Assembly: GCA_016872875.1 (NCBI GenBank)
Contig: VGYW01000494.1
Location: 1 to 5,889 of the forward strand
DNA from: Planctomycetota bacterium
GTDB taxonomy: Bacteria; Planctomycetota; PUPC01; DSUN01
Direction: 5' to 3'
DNA: 5,889 nucleotides
Part shown: piece after piece, positions 1-4,053 of the stretch
Layout: every line of letters starts with the position of its first letter
Numbering within the stretch: position 1 is the stretch's first letter
The notes under the pieces: model-generated
The model's input: only the letters and a program-made list of their open reading frames with translations
Told to the model about the DNA's origin: nothing
Database searches by the model: none
Program-made: the position numbers and the translations under genes

Positions 1-2
1 AC

Positions 3-830
3 CACGTCCTCGCCCTCCGCGGCTACATCCGCATGATCGCGCTCCGCAAGGAGCGCTCCGCCGCCGACCGCCTCAGGATGTGCCAGGACGCCTTGGCCGC
101 GGCCAAGCGCGACGAGGAGCGGCGAGCCGTGCTCGCCACCGTCGCCGACATCCCAACCCTCGACGCCCTGAAGATGGCCGAAGGCTGCCTGGCCAACGCC
201 GCGCTCAAGAACGAGGCCGCCGCAGCCGTCATCCGTATCGCCAAGGCCACGGGCGGCGGCGACGCCGAGGGGGCCAAGCAGGCCATCGCCAAGGCCGCCG
301 CCGCGACCGACAACCCGGAGGTCCAGAAGCAGGCCAAGGACGCCGCCGCCTTCCTCGACCGCAACCAGGGCTTCATCGCCACCTGGCTCGCCAGCGGCCC
401 CTACAAGGTGGGCAAGACAAGCGTAGTCCACGACCCCGAGAAGCCCGACGCGAAGGAGATCAAGTGGAAGCTCGTGGCGGCGACGGGCGACAAGCCTGGC
501 TTCATTGACCTCAACAAGGAGCTTGGCGCCGCCGGCGACTGCGCCGGCTACCTCAGGAGCCAGGTCTTCTCCCCCAAGGAGCAGCCGGTGGTGATCGAGA
601 GCGGCAGCGACGACGGGATCAAGATTTGGCTCAACGGCACGGTAGTGCTCGACAAAGATGTCCCGCGCTCCTTCAAGCTCAACGAGGACCAGACCAAGGT
701 CACGCTCAAGGAGGGCTGGAACCAGTTGCTGGTCAAGGTCGTCAACGGCGGCGCCAACTGGGAGGCCGCGGTCCGCCTCACCGCCCCCGGCGGCGGGAAG
801 CTCGATGGCATCAAGCTCAAGGCCGAATGA
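3..830 (+). CDS. HEAT-like helical repeat protein with C-terminal beta-sandwich (5' partial)
   Basis: The reading frame is open from the window edge (first full codon at 3) to TGA at 828-830, giving 275 visible residues. The ATG at 33 is probably internal, because the codons before it read HVLALRGYIRM, a typical start of a HEAT-type helix pair. Residues about 1-125 are Ala/Lys/Glu-rich amphipathic helices (for example PTLDALKMAEGCL), as in the HEAT-like tails of planctomycete multidomain proteins. Residues about 130-275 are beta-rich. Segments such as SDDGIKIWLNGTVV and EGWNQLLVKVVNGG are the hallmark of PA14-like or galactose-binding-like modules, which are often attached to large secreted enzymes. 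The function is therefore probably ligand or carbohydrate binding, or scaffolding, in a larger extracytoplasmic protein whose catalytic part lies upstream. The frame and the two-domain reading are well supported; the exact family and the full-length function are not known from this fragment. Confidence 0.85.
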   Translation, partial: HVLALRGYIRMIALRKERSAADRLRMCQDALAAAKRDEERRAVLATVADIPTLDALKMAEGCLANAALKNEAAAAVIRIAKATGGGDAEGAKQAIAKAAAATDNPEVQKQAKDAAAFLDRNQGFIATWLASGPYKVGKTSVVHDPEKPDAKEIKWKLVAATGDKPGFIDLNKELGAAGDCAGYLRSQVFSPKEQPVVIESGSDDGIKIWLNGTVVLDKDVPRSFKLNEDQTKVTLKEGWNQLLVKVVNGGANWEAAVRLTAPGGGKLDGIKLKAE

Positions 831-841
831 GCGCTGGCGGG

Positions 842-862
842 AACACAATATATTTGTTGTCA
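842..862 (+). promoter_or_regulatory. AT-rich UP-like element
   Basis: An A/T-rich tract (including AATATATTTGTTGT) lies just upstream of the -35 hexamer, roughly at -40 to -60 of the predicted transcript start. It contrasts sharply with the GC-rich surroundings. This is the position and composition of an UP element contacted by the RNA polymerase alpha subunits. The role is inferred from position and composition only. Confidence 0.4.
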
Positions 863-879
863 GATGCTTGACAAAGCAT
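857..879. promoter_or_regulatory. Two overlapping inverted repeats: candidate operator
   Basis: Two perfect 6-bp-arm dyads overlap here. TTGTCA (857-862) is mirrored by TGACAA (869-874) across 6 nt. ATGCTT (864-869) is mirrored by AAGCAT (874-879) across 4 nt. Both cover the -35 hexamer at 868-873. XRE-family regulators of toxin-antitoxin pairs usually bind short dyads over their own promoter, and such a regulator is encoded second in this operon. Autorepression by that protein is therefore the natural reading. The dyads are seen directly; the binding partner is inferred. Confidence 0.6.
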
Positions 880-895
880 TTTCATTGTGTATAAT
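868..895 (+). promoter_or_regulatory. Consensus sigma-70 promoter of the NTase/HTH operon
   Basis: A perfect -35 hexamer TTGACA (868-873) and a perfect -10 hexamer TATAAT (890-895) are separated by 16 nt, with an A/T-rich tract upstream. The predicted transcript start is about 902, only about 9 nt before the ATG at 911. The leader is thus extremely short, and the GTG at 887 lies inside the promoter and cannot be the start. Such a strong promoter implies that the operon must be held down by a repressor, consistent with the overlapping dyads. Confidence 0.85.
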
Positions 896-910
896 GAAGA
901 TGGAAGAGGC

Positions 911-1375
911 ATGGAACGGGGCGGCCGCATTCCCGACTTCGACGAGAATGGGAACCTGCCGCCGGGCGTGTACCGTGTCTCTCTGGCAGAGATTGAGGCG
1001 CGCTTCGTCTGGAATGAGAGGCGGCGCGTTCTCTTCAGCGGCCTCAAACGGGCAGTCGCCAATCTCGCCCGCGCAGGCGTCAGGCGGGTGTGGATTGACG
1101 GGAGCTTCGTGACGGCAAAGGAAGAGCCAATGGACATTGATGGGTGCTGGGAGTACCCACGGGAGTTGGACTTTGAGGCGCTCGACCCGGTGCTCTACGA
1201 CACTGTCCCACCAAGGCGCCCGATGAAACGGAAGTACGGCGTGGACTTCCTGGTCGCCGGGACGCCGCTCCTGGATGCCTATCCGGCGGGCCAGACGGTT
1301 GAGGAGTTCTTCCAGTTCACCCGGGCACGCGAGTCAAAGGGAATCCTCGTCCTTGAGATAGGAGACCGGCCGTGA
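911..1375 (+). CDS. Putative nucleotidyltransferase-fold protein (DUF6932-like), candidate toxin
   Basis: This is a 154-residue cytoplasmic protein. It opens with IPDFDENGNLPPGVY followed by a helical stretch, a pattern I associate with DUF6932 proteins. It carries a minimal nucleotidyltransferase signature: GS at residues 64-65, the carboxylate pair D75 and D77 in PMDIDG, and a third candidate acid, D112, in the strand YGVDFLVAG. This matches the Pol-beta-type pattern hG[GS]x9-13Dh[DE]h plus a later Asp, so all three metal-binding acids appear present and the protein may transfer nucleotides to a target RNA or protein. The ATG at 911 was chosen because the alternative GTG at 887 sits inside the -10 region. 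GGAAGAGG (902-909) precedes the start but is very close to it. The stop overlaps the GTG of the next gene by 4 nt, as is typical of a toxin-antitoxin pair. The toxin role is inferred from context; enzymatic activity is not demonstrated. Confidence 0.8.
   Translation: MERGGRIPDFDENGNLPPGVYRVSLAEIEARFVWNERRRVLFSGLKRAVANLARAGVRRVWIDGSFVTAKEEPMDIDGCWEYPRELDFEALDPVLYDTVPPRRPMKRKYGVDFLVAGTPLLDAYPAGQTVEEFFQFTRARESKGILVLEIGDRP
1361..1364 (+). promoter_or_regulatory. Ribosome binding site for the HTH gene
   Basis: GGAG lies 7 nt before the GTG at 1372, inside the 3' end of the upstream gene. It supports the GTG start and translational coupling through the 4-nt GTGA overlap. Confidence 0.6.
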
Positions 1376-1875
1376 TTGAGAACCAGCGAGAGGTCTTGGG
1401 CACGAAGGCGCAGATTGCCAGGCTTGAGGGCGCTCTGGCGGCTTCCCGCAAGGCCGAGGGGAAGATGCACCCGAAGATATACAGGGCGATGATCGTTGGG
1501 ATCGAGGGGATGATCGAGGAGATGAAGCAGGAGTTGCGCGAGTACGAGGAGCTCCAGCGGGCGGCATCGCTGCACCTGGGGAGCGTCGCGGAACTGCCTG
1601 AGGCGCTCATCAAGGCGCGCATAGCACGCGGCTACACGCAGAAGGACCTTGCGGAGCGCCTCGGCCTCCAGCCCCAGCAGATCCAACGCTACGAGTCGAG
1701 GGGCTATCGCTCCGTGAGCCTCAAGCGGCTGCTCGACATCATGCGGGCGCTGGACTTTCGCATCGAGGCAGACATCCCCCTGCGGCCCCCGGCAGGCGAG
1801 GCAAGGAGCGGAGGCGCCCTGGCCGCCGTGGCTGAAGACCAGGCGCCTTACGTCCGGAGGCGCAGCAGAGGCTAA
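1372..1875 (+). CDS. XRE/Cro-type HTH regulator, candidate antitoxin
   Basis: This 167-residue protein starts at GTG 1372 and ends at TAA 1873-1875. Residues about 1-65 form a long charged helical region with coiled-coil character (MIENQREVLGTKAQIARLEG, then EGMIEEMKQELREYEEL). Such a region in this class could mediate dimerisation or bind the partner. Residues about 77-128 form a classic five-helix XRE domain, with ARGYTQKDLAERLGLQ as helices 2-3 and PQQIQRYESRGYRSVSLKRL as the recognition helix and its follow-on. The C-terminal 25-30 residues are Ala/Arg-rich and look disordered. The 4-nt overlap with the nucleotidyltransferase-like gene and the dyads over the shared promoter point to an autorepressing antitoxin. 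Having the regulator second (toxin first) resembles HigBA-type order. The HTH assignment is strong; the antitoxin role is inferred. Confidence 0.88.
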   Translation: MIENQREVLGTKAQIARLEGALAASRKAEGKMHPKIYRAMIVGIEGMIEEMKQELREYEELQRAASLHLGSVAELPEALIKARIARGYTQKDLAERLGLQPQQIQRYESRGYRSVSLKRLLDIMRALDFRIEADIPLRPPAGEARSGGALAAVAEDQAPYVRRRSRG

Positions 1876-1878
1876 CTC

Positions 1879-1884
1879 GGAGAG
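1879..1884 (+). promoter_or_regulatory. Ribosome binding site deciding a TTG start
   Basis: GGAGAG lies in the 14-nt gap between the HTH stop and the TTG at 1890; its GGAG core is 7 nt from that TTG. No ATG occurs in frame until after the signal sequence has begun, so this site supports the rare TTG initiation codon. Confidence 0.55.
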
Positions 1885-1889
1885 AAGCG

Positions 1890-2927
1890 TTGCGCGGCAC
1901 GATCCTGACGGGAGCTGCGGCGATGCTGGCAAGCGTGTTCACCGGCTGCGGAGCCGCGACGGGCCGCAGCAGCGCGCCGCTCTTCCGCTTCCTACAGGTC
2001 AACGACACGCATGTGGATGCCGACGCGGGGAAAGATGGATATGCGAAGGCGACCGAGAAGGCCAGGTGGCTGATCGAGGCCGCGGCTTCGGGCGAGCACT
2101 TCCCGAGGCCCGACTTCGTGGTCGGCGTGGGCGACCTAATCAACGGCGAACGCCTGGACGCTCTCGCGCCCGACCTGCGGCTGTTCAAGGAGATGCTCAA
2201 GCCGCTCAGAGTCCCCTTCTATCCAGTCGTCGGCAACCATGAGGTCATCCAGCAGGAGGGCAGCCCGAAGCACGAGCAGGCATTCCGCGAAGCGTTCGGC
2301 AACGACCGCGTGAACTACACCTTCACGCACGGCGGGATACTGTTCATTGCCCTGAACAACGCAGGCGCGTGCTCCGTGGGGCAGGCGGTGGTCAAGGCGC
2401 GGAACGACTGGCTCCGCCGCACGCTCGACGCGGCCCGCGGCGTGCCGAAGATCATCCTCTGCCACATCCCTCTCATTCCCCTGCGGGAGGAGGCGGTGCT
2501 GGCCAAGAGCTTCGGGTTCCGAAGCTATATTGACCACGACGCCGGGACGCTGAGGATCGTCGACGAGCACGCCGATAGTGTGATCGCAGTGCTCTCGGGC
2601 CACCTGCACCTCACGGGCGTGGTTGAGCGCAAGGGCATCTGTCACATCTCCATCGCTGGCACCGCGTCGTATCCCTGCGACTACGCGCTCTACAGCGTCT
2701 TCCCCGACCGCATCGAGGTGGCTGTCCGCCAGCTCCCCCGCGAGCTCGTCACCCCGGGCACCAACATCCACGGCCAGCCGCGCTACAGGAGCGATTTCGT
2801 AGACGCCGCCCACGAGACCCCGTGGGACTACATCGCCGGGAATCCCTCCGAGCGGGCCTTCACGATCCCGGTGTCAGCAACGCAGAGCCGCGTCGGGGGC
2901 CAGTTACGGACCTCGCGAGGTCCGTAA
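1890..2927 (+). CDS. Calcineurin-like metallophosphatase, predicted lipoprotein
   Basis: This 345-residue protein belongs to the calcineurin-like phosphoesterase superfamily, which hydrolyses phosphomono- or diesters at a dinuclear metal centre. The metal ligands appear in canonical order: D39 and H41 (NDTH), D82 (GVGDLING), N116/H117 in GNHE (115-118), H192 (LCHIPL), and H238/H240 in GHLH (237-240). The N-terminus is a short hydrophobic signal ending in VFTGC, so Cys20 is a plausible lipidation site and the enzyme probably faces the periplasm or outside. The initiator is TTG, supported by a Shine-Dalgarno sequence. It begins 14 nt after the HTH gene and may be co-transcribed with it. The substrate cannot be told. 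The oddity is the C-terminus: the last seven residues, LRTSRGP, and the TAA stop are exactly the 24-bp palindrome that starts the downstream array, so the natural tail may have been replaced or extended by the repeat. Confidence 0.9.
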   Translation: MRGTILTGAAAMLASVFTGCGAATGRSSAPLFRFLQVNDTHVDADAGKDGYAKATEKARWLIEAAASGEHFPRPDFVVGVGDLINGERLDALAPDLRLFKEMLKPLRVPFYPVVGNHEVIQQEGSPKHEQAFREAFGNDRVNYTFTHGGILFIALNNAGACSVGQAVVKARNDWLRRTLDAARGVPKIILCHIPLIPLREEAVLAKSFGFRSYIDHDAGTLRIVDEHADSVIAVLSGHLHLTGVVERKGICHISIAGTASYPCDYALYSVFPDRIEVAVRQLPRELVTPGTNIHGQPRYRSDFVDAAHETPWDYIAGNPSERAFTIPVSATQSRVGGQLRTSRGP

Positions 2928-2936
2928 CTGGCCCCC
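2895..2936. repeat. 42-bp perfect palindrome over the metallophosphatase stop
   Basis: The first repeat copy is extended on both sides by GGGGGCCAG and CTGGCCCCC, giving 21-bp perfectly complementary arms centred on TCGCGA. As RNA it would fold into an exceptionally stable hairpin that contains the stop codon. There is no U-tract after it, so it is not a standard intrinsic terminator. It could block 3' exonucleases, pause transcription or translation, or extrude as a cruciform; these roles are inferred. Confidence 0.9.
2904..2927. repeat. Palindrome copy 1
   Basis: A perfect 24-bp dyad. Read in the frame of the metallophosphatase it is exactly eight codons, the last being the TAA stop. It is the only copy with extended symmetrical flanks. 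Confidence 0.95.
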
Positions 2937-2969
2937 ACCGCCTTGCGCGCCGCCAAGCGGTGGCGGTGA

Positions 2970-2993
2970 TTACGGACCTCGCGAGGTCCGTAA
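2970..2993. repeat. Palindrome copy 2
   Basis: A perfect 24-bp dyad identical to copy 1. It is preceded by AAGCGGTGGCGGTGA and followed by GTGGCCCCCACCGCC, the latter differing by one base from the flank after copy 1. Confidence 0.95.
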
Positions 2994-3035
2994 GTGGCCC
3001 CCACCGCCTTGCGCGCGGCTAAGCAATCGCGATGG

Positions 3036-3059
3036 TTACGGACCTCGCGAGGTCCGTAA
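3036..3059. repeat. Palindrome copy 3
   Basis: A perfect 24-bp dyad identical to copy 1. The preceding linker ends in a different sequence that includes the small palindrome ATCGCGAT. Confidence 0.95.
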
Positions 3060-3101
3060 CTGGTCCCCACGGCGTTGCGCGCGGGCAAGCGGTGGCGGTG
3101 A

Positions 3102-3125
3102 CTACGGACCTCGCGAGGTCCGTAA
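3102..3125. repeat. Palindrome copy 4
   Basis: Identical to the others except for a C in place of the first T, leaving a 22-bp perfect dyad (3103-3124). Its upstream flank AAGCGGTGGCGGTGA is the same as that of copy 2. Confidence 0.93.
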
Positions 3126-3166
3126 GCGCGCAAACCATCGCGCGTGTCGCTATCTGATGGTGCAGG

Positions 3167-3190
3167 TTACGGACCTCGCGAGGTCCGTAA
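3167..3190. repeat. Palindrome copy 5 (array end)
   Basis: A perfect 24-bp dyad identical to copy 1, sitting 65 bp after copy 4, behind an unrelated linker. The sequence after it no longer follows the 66-bp unit, so this is the array boundary. Confidence 0.95.
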
Positions 3191-3248
3191 CCCGCTCACC
3201 GGCCCAACGCGCGGCGGACGGCGGGGTGTGGGACGCGAGGAGGGTTGC

Positions 3249-3253
3249 AGGGA
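3249..3253 (+). promoter_or_regulatory. Ribosome binding site for the two-TM protein
   Basis: AGGGA lies 6 nt before the ATG at 3260. It favours this start over the in-frame TTG at 3245, whose purine-rich upstream tract (GAGGAGGG) abuts the codon with no usable spacing. No convincing sigma-70 promoter is seen between the array end and this gene. Confidence 0.55.
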
Positions 3254-3259
3254 CAAGCA

Positions 3260-4036
3260 ATGAGGTGCGACCTGGCGGCAGGAACCGATGTGGCCCGCTA
3301 TGCCATCTTCGACCCCTCCGCCATGCTCCGCGTCATTAACGACCCGAAGCTGGACCATATTGACGAAGATGTGATTGCCACGGACATGGAGAAAGGGAAC
3401 GTGCTGCTCTACTCGTGGGGGAGCGACGGCGGGACAAGGTTCCGCATGTGCCTCGACGAGGACCCGGAACAGGAGGTCACAGAGCTCGCCATCGGCAGGA
3501 AGGACCGCATGCTCTTGAGGGTGCCCACGGGCACGCTCTTCGCCGTGGGCTTGGAGTACCTTTGCCGGCCGGGCGAGCCGCCGATTGCCCCCGATCAGTT
3601 CGCCAAAGCTGTGGGCGATATGGGGCAGGGCGCGGCTATCCCGCCCGGCAACTATGCTGTTGACGGCTTCCAACTCCAGCGCGAAGCGCCTACGGTCTTC
3701 CTGGCGGGCACGGCCACGTGTCTTGGCATGTTCCTGACAATCGTGGGAACCGCCATAGTGGTTGTCGGCTCATTCGTGGCCCCCCTCTTCGGTGGGGACT
3801 GGCGCGACGTATGGTTGTACTGGCCGGGCGCGCTGATCCTCTACTGGGCCATCGTGGCCACAGCGTTGGCCATCGGCAACAACTCGCCGTCGGCCCGCAG
3901 GCGCCGACAGCGCGTGCGCGAGCGGGAGGAGCGCTTCCCCTTCGATGCGGTCCTCGTGCTCCGCCGCTTGCCCGACGACGCCGATCTCACTACACTGCGG
4001 GGCGGCGCGTTTGGCAGCTACTACGAAGGCCAATGA
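3260..4036 (+). CDS. Unrecognised protein with two C-terminal membrane segments
   Basis: This is a 258-residue protein. Residues about 1-135 form a soluble, acidic, beta-rich domain (YAIFDPSAMLRVIND, GNVLLYSWGSDGGTRFRM, RKDRMLLRVPTGTLFAVGLE). I cannot place it confidently; it weakly recalls small uncharacterised DUF domains such as DUF6386. Residues about 146-178 and 184-206 are hydrophobic (GMFLTIVGTAIVVVGSFVAP; WPGALILYWAIVATALAIG) and should form a two-helix hairpin. They are followed by a very basic stretch (SARRRRQRVREREERF), which by the positive-inside rule should be cytoplasmic and would put the N-terminal domain in the cytoplasm too. A soluble tail of about 30 residues ends the protein. 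The TGA stop overlaps a possible ATG of the next gene (4033), and the preferred start of that gene is only 17 nt downstream, so the two are probably co-transcribed. The membrane topology is a reasonable prediction; the function is unknown. Confidence 0.82.
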   Translation: MRCDLAAGTDVARYAIFDPSAMLRVINDPKLDHIDEDVIATDMEKGNVLLYSWGSDGGTRFRMCLDEDPEQEVTELAIGRKDRMLLRVPTGTLFAVGLEYLCRPGEPPIAPDQFAKAVGDMGQGAAIPPGNYAVDGFQLQREAPTVFLAGTATCLGMFLTIVGTAIVVVGSFVAPLFGGDWRDVWLYWPGALILYWAIVATALAIGNNSPSARRRRQRVREREERFPFDAVLVLRRLPDDADLTTLRGGAFGSYYEGQ

Positions 4037-4039
4037 AGT

Positions 4040-4044
4040 GGGAG
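4040..4044 (+). promoter_or_regulatory. Ribosome binding site deciding the start of the lyase-like gene
   Basis: GGGAG lies 9 nt before ATG 4054, whereas the overlapping ATG at 4033 has only AAGG at a 3-nt spacing. Starting at 4054 also gives a cleaner signal peptide. Confidence 0.5.
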
Positions 4045-4053
4045 AGCTTGACG

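Larger units (their letters stand above)
2904..3190. repeat. Array of five 24-bp palindromes in a 66-bp tandem unit
   Basis: Five copies of a dyad made of TTACGGACCTCG followed by its own reverse complement start at 2904, 2970, 3036, 3102 and 3167 (spacing 66, 66, 66, 65). The linkers are 42, 42, 42 and 41 nt. Linkers 1 and 3 share 37 of 42 positions by hand alignment, and linkers 1 and 2 share 34 of 42. Linker 4 (3126-3166) is largely unrelated. The array therefore arose by tandem duplication of palindrome plus linker, with the palindrome kept nearly invariant while the linker drifts. Linker 1 itself can fold imperfectly (CACCGCCTTG against CAAGCGGTG). The array resembles REP/BIME-type extragenic palindromes more than any coding repeat. 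No Y1-type REP transposase is seen in the window. The function is unknown. Confidence 0.92.

Noticed and set aside
887..889. GTG as start of the nucleotidyltransferase-like gene
   Set aside because: It immediately precedes the perfect -10 hexamer and lies upstream of the predicted transcript start; ATG 911 fits better.
1279..1932. 217-codon minus-strand open frame opposite the HTH gene
   Set aside because: It is antisense to a gene with a clear HTH domain, has no domain of its own, and spans the junctions of three plus-strand genes.
2895..2945. Rho-independent terminator for the metallophosphatase
   Set aside because: The hairpin is strong enough, but it is not followed by a run of T on either strand, so a standard intrinsic terminator cannot be claimed.
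2828..3133. Minus-strand open frame encoding 22-residue tandem repeats (YGPREVRN-like units)
   Set aside because: The 66-bp period is a multiple of three, so any stop-free unit yields a repeat 'protein'. It overlaps the metallophosphatase on the opposite strand, has no credible ribosome site, and the DNA-level symmetry explains the sequence better.
2904..3190. CRISPR array
   Set aside because: The repeats are regularly spaced and palindromic, but the first three 'spacers' are clearly homologous to each other, the linkers are identical in length apart from the last, the repeat is a complete dyad, and no cas genes are present.
3245..3247. TTG as start of the two-membrane-segment protein
   Set aside because: The purine-rich tract abuts the codon, leaving no ribosome spacing, while ATG 3260 has AGGGA at 6 nt.
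3191..3259. Promoter between the array and the two-membrane-segment gene
   Set aside because: No paired -35/-10 hexamers with acceptable spacing were found in this GC-rich stretch; a promoter of another sigma class cannot be excluded.
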